From: Verrucomicrobiales bacterium
GTDB taxonomy: Bacteria; Verrucomicrobiota; Verrucomicrobiia; Limisphaerales; J093
Length of the DNA: 64,000 bases
Reading direction: 5' to 3'
Assembly (NCBI GenBank): GCA_015075445.1
Contig: JABTUJ010000040.1
Location: forward strand, 31,333 to 95,332
Shown here: positions 8,309-18,800 of the stretch, piece after piece
How the letters are laid out: each line of letters opens with the position of its first letter
How positions within the stretch are numbered: the first letter of the stretch is position 1
Translations under genes and position numbers: made by a program
The notes under the pieces: model-generated
Told to the model about the DNA's origin: nothing
Databases searched by the model: none
The model's input: the letters and a program-made list of their open reading frames with translations, nothing else

Positions 8309-9640
8309 CTAACCGTAAGCGCATGAGCCATGTTCCAGACTAAACAGGCCCTGCGCCGCAAACCATCGGTTCGGCCAGCGTCGGCTGTCGGCTTCACTCA
8401 GCCCGTATCCGGGCCGCTTTTCCCGCTTGCGCAGCAGGGCCCGCAAGCGGCGGCGCAGCCAGCCGTCCGGTCCGCGCAGGCCCGTCCAGTGACTGTTCCC
8501 GAAGTAACCGTGCCAACCCCGCAGGATCGGGTTCACCTGCGCGATGATCTCGCCCAGACTTTGCCCGTGGGTCCGCCGCGTCAGCGGTCGCAACCGTTCC
8601 TGCAGCTTCTGGAGGCTCTTCTTCCGCGGCCACTTCTTCCCGCCGCGAAAGTGCCAGCCCAGGAAGTCGAAGCCGACCTCGGTCGCGTTCACGATCCGCG
8701 TCTTGGTCGGGTGCAGGGTCAGCCCCGCCCCCGTGGTCCAGGCCCGCAGAAAGCTCAGCACCGCCTCGGCTTCCTCCCCGCTCTGGCACAGCACGACCAG
8801 GTCGTCCGCATAGCGCACCATCGCCCAGCCCCGCCGTCCCATCTCGTGGTCCAACGGGTTGAGGTAGAGGTTCGCCAGCATCGGACTAATCACCGCCCCC
8901 TGCGGGGTCCCGCGTTCGGTCGGCTGCCAGCCCTTGAGCTCCTCCAACACGCCGGCTTTGAGACATTGTTCCACCAGCGTCAGGACGCTGCCGTCCACGA
9001 TACGCGCTTGGACCAACGCCATCAGCCCCTCGTGCGGAATCGTATCGAAGTAGCTCTTGAGGTCCGCGTCCACGCACCAGACGTAGCCTCGGCGCAAGAG
9101 CTCCTCCACCTGTCCCACCGCTTCCCGACAGCCGCGCCCCGGTCGAAACCCATAGCTGCACTCGGCAAAGTCCTGTTCGAAGATCGGTTCCAGAACGTTG
9201 CGCAAGGCCGCTTCCACGGTCCGATCCCGCACCGCCGGGATCCCCAGCGGCCGTTGCTCGGTCGTGCCCATCTTTTCGATCCAGACGCGTCGTGCCGGTT
9301 GACGGCGGTAACGCTGGGTGCGCAGTTCTTCCTCCAGTCGGGCCAGTTCAGACGCCGCCTCTCGGTCAAACTCCTGCACCGTTTGCTCATCCACTCCGGG
9401 TGCTCCCCGATTCCGCCATACCGCTTGGAAGGCGGCCTGCAGATTTCGAGGCACACGCACTTTGTCCCAGAGTCCGAACCATACCGTTGTCGGCCCGCTT
9501 TGGGCGAGCCGCGTTAGCATCCGGTCCGTCCACACCGAACGTTCGATCCACCCTCGGAGGTCGCGGACCTCTCCGGCTTGTTTAGGCTGAGTCGCCCCAG
9601 TCACTATCGCCGGTCGTTCTTTCCGTTCGTCGTTCGTCAT
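8309..9640 (-). CDS. ltrA: Group II intron reverse transcriptase/maturase
   Basis: 443 residues. RT blocks are in order: RDRTVEAALRNVLEPIFE (RT1-2), CSYGFRPGRGCREAV, CVDADLKSYFDTIPHE (RT3), RGTPQGAVISPMLANLYL (RT4, with QG..ISP as in group II enzymes), VRYADDLVVLC (RT5, catalytic YADD) and VGFDFLGWHFRGGKKW. The maturase domain X follows (PILRGWHGYFGNSHW). There is no HNH endonuclease, so it is an endonuclease-minus type. A purine-rich GGAGACGG lies upstream of the ATG. The protein would splice and mobilise its own intron; all motifs look intact. Confidence 0.95.
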   Translation of the reverse strand: MTNDERKERPAIVTGATQPKQAGEVRDLRGWIERSVWTDRMLTRLAQSGPTTVWFGLWDKVRVPRNLQAAFQAVWRNRGAPGVDEQTVQEFDREAASELARLEEELRTQRYRRQPARRVWIEKMGTTEQRPLGIPAVRDRTVEAALRNVLEPIFEQDFAECSYGFRPGRGCREAVGQVEELLRRGYVWCVDADLKSYFDTIPHEGLMALVQARIVDGSVLTLVEQCLKAGVLEELKGWQPTERGTPQGAVISPMLANLYLNPLDHEMGRRGWAMVRYADDLVVLCQSGEEAEAVLSFLRAWTTGAGLTLHPTKTRIVNATEVGFDFLGWHFRGGKKWPRKKSLQKLQERLRPLTRRTHGQSLGEIIAQVNPILRGWHGYFGNSHWTGLRGPDGWLRRRLRALLRKREKRPGYGLSEADSRRWPNRWFAAQGLFSLEHGSCAYG

Positions 9641-10170
9641 GGTCGTTCCGTCTCCACTTTCCTGCGTCCCTTCGCTCCCCGGGCATTACCCCGCTTCGAC
9701 GCTACTACGGACGCTCTGACTCCCCTCGGGCGGCTCTTCGGGCCTCCGCGGCCATGAACACCGTTCTGTACCCCGACGGGTCTCCCTGCTTACTTCGCCC
9801 ATGCTTCCCTCCGTTCCGTCCCCAACCACCCCGCCGCCCCAGCCCCGGCATTTGCGTCCATCCACCTTTTCGTCTGCCGGTAACCGCCAGCCAGCGGACC
9901 CGATCTCCGGGGGGAGACCGAGGGAGCGTTTCCCACGCGGGTCATGGCTTGGGCTTCGCACAGCACTCGCAGGCTCGCCGGTCGGCGTGGCCGAATCGGG
10001 TTCACGTTGCGGGTTCAATACTTCGCATTGTTACGGACCGGTGGTTCACCTCCGGCAGCTTCCCACCCCGTGTTGCCACGACGCAGTAGCCTTCGGTCAC
10101 AGGCGGGTGAATGTGCCGCCTGACGGGGACTTCCACCCCGCAGTATGGGCGCCCTCACAGGCGCACGAGT

Positions 10171-10194
10171 GCGCCGACTTGCAGCGGCGCTTTT
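10171..10194 (+). terminator. Stem-loop followed by T-run next to the group II intron
   Basis: GCGCCG, an 8-base loop and CGGCGC are followed by TTTT, a rho-independent terminator shape on the plus strand. On the minus strand the same stem lies directly before the intron 5' end, the kind of landmark that some group II introns use for insertion. Confidence 0.45.
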
Positions 10195-10281
10195 CGTTAG
10201 GAGGATCCGGGATCCGGTGTGACCGGCAGCAGGCTGCAGTGCACCCGGAACGGGCGAGGAGGTGCGCGTCGCGAGCGTGAT

Positions 10282-10316
10282 GAAATGTCAAAAGTCAATG
10301 TTTGACCCCATTGCCT
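10282..10316. repeat. Solo copy of the 29-bp MITE arm
   Basis: The arm of the 3.4 kb element recurs here with a single mismatch over 35 bases (core TCAATGTTTGACCCCATT). Its edge coincides with the TGA stop of the RCC1 gene, so the last codon of that gene may derive from an insertion. No second arm was found nearby. Confidence 0.6.
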
Positions 10317-13300
10317 CAGCGCGTTCGGCGGACGCGGTAGAACCGCTGGGACCATGGCTCGTTGGTCAGCCCGGCGATCGTCAGTTCTCTGACCGAGCCG
10401 TCGCCGAGCACCAGCGGCCAGCAGGGCGTCCACAGCGGCGCGCGCAACGAGTGGGTCGCTTCGAGCAGATACACCGCCCCAGGATCCGTCGGGATCCGCG
10501 CGATGAGTTGGCCGGCGCGCAGCAACGTGCCCACGATCCGGATGGGAGATCCGCCCGGCGGCGGCGGGGGGCTCCGCCCGACGATCGCTAGGAACTGGTA
10601 GCCTCCTGTGGCGATCGCCTCGACGTTGGTCAGCCCCACCGGGAGCGACGGCAGCGGGTTCAGGAGCCCCGCCCCGCCCCACCGGACCACCGTGCCGTCT
10701 GGCTTGAGCGCGAGGCAAACATCCTGCGCGACCGCGATCTGGACGGCGTTCGTAAGTTCCGAAGGAACGTCCAATTGCCCGCCATCGTTCCTTCCGCGAG
10801 CCCTCACCTGACCGGCGGAATCCAGGGCGAGCAGGTGCGCCCTGCCGAGGGCGAAGGCCACCACGTTGGTGAGGTCGGCAATCTGCTCCCCGACCGACAG
10901 CGCCGCACGTCCCCACAAGGCGAGCCGTCCCTCGCCCGTCAACGCCGCCCCCCCTTTTTCACTGGCGGCGATGGCGATCGCGCCCCCCAGGTCGACCGGG
11001 ACATTGGTGTAGGCGGGCCACCCCCAACTCACCACCCGGCCGTCGGCGAGCAGGGCGACATCAAGCTCGTCCTTGACCGCGATGGCGACCACGTTGGAGA
11101 GCGCGGGCGGCTGGTGCATTTGATTCCAGCCCAGGTCTCCCCAGGCAGCCAGCGTGCCATCGGCTTTCAGCGCGAGGCTGTGGTACCCCCCCGCGGCGAC
11201 CGCCACGACGTTCGACAGGCCGGCGGGAACCAGCGTCGCGCCGCTCGCACCACAGCCTTCCTCGTAGCCCGAGGCCACCACGGTGCCGTCCGCCCGCAGG
11301 GCGAGCGTGTGATAATAGCCGCCTGCCGCGGCCACAACCTCCGTCAAGCCGGGCGGAGGATGCGCCGCCTGACCGCCGCAGTGCGGATACGGATCCTGCC
11401 ATGCTCCCCACACCACGAGGGGATCGAGCCGCAACTCCGCCTCCGCGCTCTGCGTCGTCCCAAACGCATTCGCTGCCAGAACCTGGTAGCGTCCGGCGTC
11501 CGCGAAGTCGAGGGGCCCGACGCGCAGCTCGGCGTTGGTGGCGCCGGGAATCCCGACCCCGTTGAAGAGCCATTGAAACACCAGCGGCTGCGAGCCTTCG
11601 GCGCGCGCTTCGAAAACGACATTCCCGCCCGGATACCCGCTGGCGCTCCCGGGCTGCTGCACCAGCACGGGGGCGCCGTCCGCGACCCGGAGCGTGGTGT
11701 TCGTGAAGGTGACGGTCCCGAGTGGATTGGCGACCACGACCGTGTAAGTGCCGGAGTCCGCGAGCCCAGCCGCGCCAAGCTCGAGGAACGCATGGGTCTC
11801 GCCGGGAAGTTCGATCCCGTCTCGAAACCACGCGTATCGAAGCGGCGGTGTGCCAACCACCCGCGCATTGAGCAGGACCCGGTTTCCAGACAGAGCCGTG
11901 CGACTCAGCTCCGGCCCCGCCGGCGTCGGGCGGCCATCCCCCAGCAGCACGAGCGCGTGATAGCGGCCTCCGGCAATGCCGACGACCTGGCTCAGCGCCG
12001 CAGACGGCAGCCGATAGTCCTCGGAGAGCAGGGTGCCGTCCGCACGCAAACCGAGGTACCGATTCTCCCCCGTGGCAACCGCCACGACATTCGTCCAGCC
12101 GGGCAATGCCGTCGGCGGTCCGTATTCCCAACGCACCACGCTGCCATCTCCCAGCAACGCCACGCTGCCGATGCCCGCGGCGATGGCGACGACGTTCGAG
12201 AGGGTGTCCGGCGCCCTCGTAGAACCCCACGCCGCGACCGAACCGTCCTGCCGAAGCGCCAGGCCATGTCCCGCGCCGGCGGCGATGGCGACGACGTTCG
12301 ACCATCCGGCAGGAACGGCGTTCTGCTCCAGACCGCCCGCACCCAACCAGACCACGCGTCCATCCGACTTCAGCGCGAGCCCATGCACGCCTCCGGCGGC
12401 AATGGCCACCACATCCACGAGGTCATCCGGCACGTCGGTCTGTCCATAGTCCACGGGGACATAGCGCGGGTCGTCCACGGCCCCCCAAGCCACCACGGTG
12501 CCGTCACGTCTCAGCGCGAGGCTGTGCACTCCCCCCGCGGCGATCGCCACCACGTCTGAAAGGCCCGCCGGCAGGCTGCTCTGCCCAAAAGTGTCCGATC
12601 CCCAGGCCACAACCGTGCCGTCCGCGCGCAACGCCAGGCTGTGCCAGTCGCCGGCGGCCAGCCCGACGATGTTGGTCAGACCGGGCGGGACGTTCGTCTG
12701 GTCATATTCCCGGTACCCGAGCGACACCACGAGACCAACCGAAACTGCGGCCTTCATGCTTGCGACTGAGCCGAACTCGTTCTCGACTCGCACCGAATAG
12801 GCCCCCGAGTCGGTGAGCGGGACCTGGGACAGCGCCAACACCGGATTCGTGGCGCCGGGGATGGGTGCCTCCTCGCGATGCCATTGATAGCGGAAGGGCG
12901 GCGAGCCGTCGGCCTCCACGCTCAGCGAGATCGTCGCTCCGGGGTAAGTCGTCTGGCCGGCGGGCTGCTTGGTCAGGATGGGCGGCTGGTCCCAGACGTG
13001 GAGGACGGTATGGGTCACCGCGATCGCACCCAACGGGTTCGTGACGGCGACCTCGTAGACCCCCGAGTCCGCCGGCCGCGCGTCGGCGAGGACGAAGAAC
13101 GCGTTCGTCGCGTCAGGCAGGTCCGTTCCGTTGAGGCGCCACTGATAGGTAGCCGGCGGTGCGGCTACGATCCCGGCGTTCAACCCGACTTCCTGGCCAG
13201 TGAACGCGAGCCGCCTGACCGGAGCCCGGAGTGCGGTGGGGGCTCCGTCTCCGAGAAGCGCCAGGCCGTGTTCCCCTCCGCTGTCCCAGCCACCGGCCGA

Positions 13301-14191
13301 CACGGCGATCACGTTGCGAAGCGCCTCGGTCGCGGCTTCAGCGGGCCACGCGGCGACCGTGCCGTCCGTTCGCAAGGCGTACACGCGCTCGGACCCCACC
13401 GAGATGCTGGCGGCGTTGGTTAGCGGTTCCGGCCAGACGTCCTCGCCGCCGATCAGCCGCACACGTCCGTCATATTCCAGGACGGCACCCCAGGAGGGTC
13501 CGCTCGCGATCGCAACGGCCTTCGAAAGGGCCACCGCTGGCGAGCCCAGGGCTTCGGGCGGCCATCCCGTGACTTTGCCGTTGCCCTGCAGCGCCAGGCT
13601 GTACCAGCGCCCGGCCGCCACCCCCACCACGTTCGACAACTGCTCCGGCACGGCGCTTTGGGACCAACCGTTGTTGCCCCACGCAACGACCGAGCCATCC
13701 CCGAGCCGCGCGAGCGAGTGGAAACCGCCCGCCGCCAATTCAACGACGTTCGTCAGCCCGTTCGGGACCGCGGTCTGGCCGGACTCGGTCGAACCCCATG
13801 CGGCCACCGTGCCGTCAGATCTCAACGCGAGCGAATGGAACCCCCCCGCGGCGATCGCGATGGCGTTCGTCAGGCGCGGAGGAGGCTGGTTCTGTCCCCA
13901 TCCCCTATCCCCCCATACCACGACCCTCCCGTCAGCCTTCAACGCCAGGGAATGCAGACCGCCCGCGGCGATCGCCGTCACGTTGGTCAACCTCCCAGGA
14001 ACATCGGTCTGGCCATACGAGTTGCGTCCCCAGGCCACCACCGAAGTCGCGGCACGAGCAGACAGACACATGCCAAGAGCCGCGAGAACCGCAGCACCCC
14101 GGAGCCGCGCCGCACCCCTTCGGCAGCAGCAGGTCCCCACCGCCACGCGGCCCCCAGCTCCAGACTGACACCGGCAAACGCGCATCACCAT
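10316..14191 (-). CDS. Giant secreted RCC1-repeat / Ig-like protein
   Basis: 1291 residues. An N-terminal hydrophobic stretch (AAVLAALGMCLSARAA) suits Sec export. Three blocks of RCC1-type propeller repeats (about residues 48-300, 500-760 and 940-1190) show the motif V.AWG....GQT.VP..L.NV.AIAAG..HSLAL. Ig-like domains separate them: two near 310-490 and two near 770-935, with PPFRYQW and DSGAYSVRV. The last 90 residues end in FYRVRRTR, like many exported proteins in these genomes. Such proteins are thought to act outside the cell in binding or adhesion; the ligand is unknown. Two in-frame ATGs sit at 14191 and 14185. A mobile-element arm abuts the stop codon. Confidence 0.85.
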   Translation of the reverse strand: MVMRVCRCQSGAGGRVAVGTCCCRRGAARLRGAAVLAALGMCLSARAATSVVAWGRNSYGQTDVPGRLTNVTAIAAGGLHSLALKADGRVVVWGDRGWGQNQPPPRLTNAIAIAAGGFHSLALRSDGTVAAWGSTESGQTAVPNGLTNVVELAAGGFHSLARLGDGSVVAWGNNGWSQSAVPEQLSNVVGVAAGRWYSLALQGNGKVTGWPPEALGSPAVALSKAVAIASGPSWGAVLEYDGRVRLIGGEDVWPEPLTNAASISVGSERVYALRTDGTVAAWPAEAATEALRNVIAVSAGGWDSGGEHGLALLGDGAPTALRAPVRRLAFTGQEVGLNAGIVAAPPATYQWRLNGTDLPDATNAFFVLADARPADSGVYEVAVTNPLGAIAVTHTVLHVWDQPPILTKQPAGQTTYPGATISLSVEADGSPPFRYQWHREEAPIPGATNPVLALSQVPLTDSGAYSVRVENEFGSVASMKAAVSVGLVVSLGYREYDQTNVPPGLTNIVGLAAGDWHSLALRADGTVVAWGSDTFGQSSLPAGLSDVVAIAAGGVHSLALRRDGTVVAWGAVDDPRYVPVDYGQTDVPDDLVDVVAIAAGGVHGLALKSDGRVVWLGAGGLEQNAVPAGWSNVVAIAAGAGHGLALRQDGSVAAWGSTRAPDTLSNVVAIAAGIGSVALLGDGSVVRWEYGPPTALPGWTNVVAVATGENRYLGLRADGTLLSEDYRLPSAALSQVVGIAGGRYHALVLLGDGRPTPAGPELSRTALSGNRVLLNARVVGTPPLRYAWFRDGIELPGETHAFLELGAAGLADSGTYTVVVANPLGTVTFTNTTLRVADGAPVLVQQPGSASGYPGGNVVFEARAEGSQPLVFQWLFNGVGIPGATNAELRVGPLDFADAGRYQVLAANAFGTTQSAEAELRLDPLVVWGAWQDPYPHCGGQAAHPPPGLTEVVAAAGGYYHTLALRADGTVVASGYEEGCGASGATLVPAGLSNVVAVAAGGYHSLALKADGTLAAWGDLGWNQMHQPPALSNVVAIAVKDELDVALLADGRVVSWGWPAYTNVPVDLGGAIAIAASEKGGAALTGEGRLALWGRAALSVGEQIADLTNVVAFALGRAHLLALDSAGQVRARGRNDGGQLDVPSELTNAVQIAVAQDVCLALKPDGTVVRWGGAGLLNPLPSLPVGLTNVEAIATGGYQFLAIVGRSPPPPPGGSPIRIVGTLLRAGQLIARIPTDPGAVYLLEATHSLRAPLWTPCWPLVLGDGSVRELTIAGLTNEPWSQRFYRVRRTR

Positions 14192-14817
14192 GGCCCGGAC
14201 AACGCTCTGTCCTGCGCCGTCCAGATTGGGTCACCCTACGCGGGGCGAGGCTTGGGTCAAGTAGGTGTGCAGCGCGACGCAGGTCGCCCGTGTGGGCGGG
14301 GTCGGACCACGAGAACCTGTTCGTATGGGGCTGATCGGCCGGATCTTGAAGCCGCAGGACTCGCTTGCAGCCGCGTTTTCGTGCCGGTCCTTGACGCCAA
14401 CGGGACCGCCAGCCATCCAAACCCCGGTGGAGCGGGCGCAGCATGCGAATCCGGCGCCAAGAGCCCCCTCCGAGGCGCTCGTGCCGAGGTCGGCTCGTTT
14501 CCACTCCTCGACTGATCAAGCCTTTCGCGTGGTCCGGTCCTTCTCCGCCCAACCCACCGCCGGACCGCGGCATCGGCAGAGGCGTCAAACCCAACTCCTG
14601 GAATCTCGGACGCCACAAGGTCCCTTCCCCCACCAGGCAGGGCGTGCGTCGGCGACCGGCGAGACCCGAAATGGGCACCGCCGTCATGTCCGGGGAAAGT
14701 GGATGGACTTTTTCGTTCTTTTTTTCGCACTTCCCGCTCCCGACTCCGTAATCCCCTTCCAGAGCTACGGACCCGTTCCGTGGACCTGGCCGAAAACCGA
14801 AACGCTGAAAGAAGAGT
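14192..14817. other. Divergent intergenic region with inverted-repeat element
   Basis: 626 bases between the divergent RCC1 and coiled-coil genes. No gene is supported. GGGGTCGGACCACG (14299-14312) and a partly matching inverse (CGCGTGGTCCGG, 14527-14538) bracket 240 bases. An AT-rich stretch with a T-run (near 14706-14722) lies upstream of the next gene, but no confident promoter boxes were found. Confidence 0.4.
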
Positions 14818-15639
14818 ATGAAGAAGACCTTGCTCACCGTGGCGGCGCTGATCGCCGTCCTCACTGCGATCCTGGGCATCAAGGCGGTGCGCAGCCACGC
14901 GACCACCGTCCGGGACGGCATCCGCACCACTGTCCGGGGCGCCACCCCGGCCGACTACGAAACCAAGCGCATCAAGGCGCTCCTCTCTGACATGTCCCGT
15001 GACGTGCTGGCCTTCTCCGACAAGATCGCCGAGATCGAACAGACCGCGGCCGCCCAACGGGAGGATGCCCAACGCTTGGAGGTCCGCATCGCCGCCGACC
15101 GCACTGACCTGCTCACCGAACGCAACCTGCTCGCGGGCGAGGGCCAGGTGTTTACCATCCGCGGAGCGACCTACTCCCGCGCCCAGGTGGAGGCCAGCGC
15201 CTCCGCTCGACTGGCCCAAATCCAGCGCGATCAGGCGACACTCGAGACCAAGCGGCAGGTGATCGAGCGGCTCAAGACCGCCGCCCAGGACGGCCAGGCC
15301 CGCTTGCGGGAAGCCGTCGCCGTCCGCGACGCCAAAGTCCAGGAGCTCGAGATCCTGGCCGCCGACCTGGCCAACGCCGAACTCCAGCGCGACCTCCAGG
15401 CCCTGGCTGCGCCGCTGCAGGATGGCGTCCTGTCCCGTTCCCAGAACGAGTTGGCCGAGTCCCTGAAGGCGTTCTCCAACCGGGTGCGGGATGCGAAGCG
15501 CGAAGTCGAAGCGAACACTCTTGGTTCCTCGACGCCGGCGATCATCCCTCACCAGCCCAGCGCCGCGCAGTCCGGCCTGCTCGAGCAGATTGACCAAGTG
15601 TTCCTGCCGCCGGCGACCACGCCGAACCAAGGGAAGTAA
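14818..15639 (+). CDS. Membrane-anchored coiled-coil protein, function unknown
   Basis: 273 residues. MKKTLLTVAALIAVLTAILGIK is an N-terminal membrane anchor or uncleaved signal. Residues 45-225 are almost wholly charged, Glu/Gln/Arg/Ala-rich heptads typical of a long coiled coil (for example KIAEIEQTAAAQREDAQR). The C-terminal 40 residues are proline-rich. A good ribosome site (AAGAAGAG) precedes the ATG. It lies 165 bases before the DGR kinase on the same strand and could be co-transcribed with it. It may organise the membrane receptor, but that is a guess from position only. Confidence 0.7.
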   Translation: MKKTLLTVAALIAVLTAILGIKAVRSHATTVRDGIRTTVRGATPADYETKRIKALLSDMSRDVLAFSDKIAEIEQTAAAQREDAQRLEVRIAADRTDLLTERNLLAGEGQVFTIRGATYSRAQVEASASARLAQIQRDQATLETKRQVIERLKTAAQDGQARLREAVAVRDAKVQELEILAADLANAELQRDLQALAAPLQDGVLSRSQNELAESLKAFSNRVRDAKREVEANTLGSSTPAIIPHQPSAAQSGLLEQIDQVFLPPATTPNQGK

Positions 15640-15803
15640 CCGGACTGGCCTCGGGTCCGGGCGGCGTGTCAAAGCCGGCGCCCGGTCCCTGCCGTCGGGG
15701 CCGATGGCTCCGCATGCGAATCAGCAACCCTGAACCTGCTCGCCGAAGCCCGAAATCCGCTTGTCACCGAAGCCGGCCTTCCTCAACCCTCTCCCCCATC
15801 AGC

Positions 15804-18800
15804 ATGGCCACCCAGCAGACCATCGTGAAGCCCGACTTCCCCGAGGCGCTGCTCCGGATGGAGGACGGCGGGGCGCTGCAACCGCCGATTCTCTTCGGCC
15901 GGTTCGAGCTCCGCCAACTGGTGCGCCGCTCGCACATGAGCCTGCTGTGCCGGGGCACGCGGGGGGACACCGGTGAAGCGATGGCCGTGAAGATCTGCCT
16001 GAAAACCGCCGACCGGGCACGTTTCGAGCGCGAGATTAAACACACCCATAGCATCCGCTTCGCCGCGGTCATCAAGATTCAGCCGGGAGACGTGGGGGTG
16101 ACCAAGGACGGCTGTCCCTTCTACGCCATGCCCTGGATTGAGGGACCAACCCTCGGTGCATTTCTTGAAGACAAACGGCGGTCGGCCGACGAGAAGCTGC
16201 GTGCCGTGGAGGAACTGGCGCGGATCGTCGCTGTGCTGCACGAGAAGGGTGTGTGCCATCGCGATCTGAAGCCCTCGAACGTCATGGTCGAAGGGGGCCG
16301 CTGCGAAAGCATCAAGTTGCTGGACTTGGGGTTGGCGCGTTCGGAGGCGGACGATCTGACCCTAACCGGGGTTCACGTTGGCGGCACACCAGGGTACTAT
16401 CCGCCGTGGAGCGTGGAGCGACCCGGGCTGATCAAGACCTTCGAGAGGCAGTGGGACGTGTATTCTCTTGCGGTGATCTTGGTTGGAGCACTCACCGGAG
16501 TGCGCCCCGCTGGGGAAAGTGACCCCAACTTCACTCCGGAGGGCGTCAAGGAACTGTTGAGGAAGCACTTGCCCGGCGACCGCCGCTTTGACGCCTTGCT
16601 GGCTCGTTGCCTGGCCGCCGATCCCAATCAGTGTCCGCCCTCCGCCGACGATTTCTACACCGCCTTCCGCGCCTGCCGCGGACTGCGCCACCGCCCCGCG
16701 AGAACCCTGCCGTACGCCATGGCGGGCGTGCTGGGATTGGCGCTGCTCGCCGGGGCCCACGAGGGTCTTCGCCGCCTTGCGCCAGAGCGCTACGAAATCG
16801 CCCGGGCCTGGCTTCTCGGTGCGGGAACCCTCCCGCCTCCCAATGAACCGATCGTCGCCCCGCCCGACCCGCGTATCCTTTCCTACTCCAACGCCACTGT
16901 CCGGCTTTCGGTGTCGCCGCCGGGGTCGGGCGTGCACGTTATCAACCACCGCGCCAACGGCGTGGTGCTGACGAATCTCACCGTGACCGCCTCCGGAGAG
17001 GTGGATCTCCTGCTCCCGGAAGACCCGGCGGCCGACTACGGTCTGCTCGTCTTCAAGGCCGGTTATCATGAATACCGGCAGTCACTCAAGCCCGGGAGCG
17101 GCCCGATCGAAGTCCGGCTGGAACGGTTGCGCAGCGAACTGGAGTTCCGGTCCACTCCGGGTGCCCTGATCGAACTGCGCCACGCCGATGGCGAGACCCG
17201 CATGGCCGGACCCGTTCCCGCCGGCGGTCAACTCCTGGTCCAATCCCTGGACGAAGGCGACTGGACCTGGCGGATCACGCGTGCGGACTACGAGACAACC
17301 ACGGGCAAGGTCACCGGCTTGGCCTGGGGCAAGAAGCAGGTCGTTGACCGTCCGCTCCAACCCCTGCCCGGCCGGTTATCCGTGGTTGGCCACCCCACGA
17401 TGGAGGTATGGAGGGGCAACACCCGTCTGCAGCCCACCGACGGGTGGATTCCTCTCGCGGCAGGGGCGCAGGATTTGGAGTTGCGACGCCGAGGTTTCCG
17501 GAGCCAAGCCCTGCGGGTGGAGATCCTGCCGAACCGCGACCTCTCGCGAGTGGCGGAGCCGTTTGTTCCCGAGGCCGGTACCTTGCGAGTGAGTCTGGAC
17601 CTGCCGGCGGCGGCGGCGGAGTGGTTCGCCCAGGCGACCAAGCGGCTCAGCCTGGATGGCGTTCCGTTGAATCCTGGGTCCTTTCCGCACACCGAGGAAG
17701 ATGTGGGTGCCGGGTCGCACACAGTCCGCCTCGAGGTGGACGGGTTCACGTCCGAGGAACGCCTCGTGGAAATCCGCGACGGCGAGGTCAGCGAGGTGCG
17801 GTTCGCGCTGCAGCTCCTACCGGCCCGGTTGACGGTCGTGTCGGAACCGGCCGACGCGGAGGTCTTTCGCGGCGAGAGCCGGCTGGGACGGACCGGTGCG
17901 GAGTTGTCCATTCCCCCTCTCGAACGGCTCGAACTGGAAGTCCGTGCAGCCGGTTGGCGGACGGCGCGTCTCCTGGTCCCCGCGGTGTCGCCCGGCGGCG
18001 CGCACCGTCAAGAGGTGAAGCTGGAAGATCGCGACGACTTGTACCGTCGTGCCCTCAACGACCTGCGCACGCGGTCCCTGCTGCAGGCCACCCGCGAAAG
18101 CCCGTGGACGAACAGCCTCGGCCTGAAGTTCGTCCCCGTCGCTGGGACGGGAGTCCTATTCTGCATTTGGGAGACGCGCGTGCAGGACTTTGAGGCCTTC
18201 GTCCAGGCCACCGGCCATGACGCCACCCAGGGCATGTCCTCGCTACGGAAGGACGGTTGGAAGCATCACGGCGACACCTGGAAGTCGCCGGGGTTCCGGC
18301 AAGGGCCGACGCATCCGGTCGTAGGGGTGAGCTATGACGATGCCGCGGCGTTCTGCGCCTGGCTCACGGCGAAGGAACAGCGCGAAGGGCGATTGCCCGC
18401 AGGCTGGACGTATCGCCTGCCCACCGACAGCGAATGGAGTGCAGCCGCGGGCAACACCTCGTACCCATGGGGTGACGCCTGGCCTCCCCCCAAGGATGCC
18501 GGCAACTATGCCGGTGAGGAGGCGAAAGACGAGAACTGGCCGGACAACTGCATCGTGCCCCCGAACTGGCGGGACCGCTTCCCGCGCACCGCCCCGGTCG
18601 GGAACTTCGCGCCTAATCCGTTCGGCCTCTATGACCTCGGCGGCAACGTGATGGAATGGTGTTCGGACTGGTATGGCAAGGCGATGAACACGGACGAAGT
18701 GAGGAGGTTGATGCCTGAGCTCGACCAGGATCATCTGAACACCGCTCGCGTGTTGCGTGGGGCTTCGTGGCTCAACGGCTCCCACGCCGCCTTTCTGGCT

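Larger units (their letters stand above)
8210..10166 (-). mobile_element. Group II intron, apparently full length
   Basis: On the minus strand the intron starts with the consensus GTGCG (10166 downward), runs through a structured region and the RT gene, and ends in a typical domain V (8248-8283, arms GAGCCGTATGCGGG and CCCGTACGGTTC). A domain VI stem (GGGGTGGCG / CGCCATCCC) with a bulged A follows, and then an AT end near 8210. The upstream ribozyme part also contains the conserved-looking TCCGTAACAATGCGAAG. The element lies just downstream of the RCC1 gene and outside any reading frame. A GCGCCG/CGGCGC stem-loop lies 4 bases upstream of the 5' splice site. The precise 3' end is uncertain by a few bases. 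Confidence 0.85.

Noticed and set aside
8309..9640. Considering this RT as part of the DGR
   Set aside because: It has the group II QG..ISP and YADD motifs, a maturase domain and a domain V RNA directly downstream, so it belongs to a group II intron.
10282..10316. A second complete MITE
   Set aside because: Only one arm was found; no inverse partner within several hundred bases.
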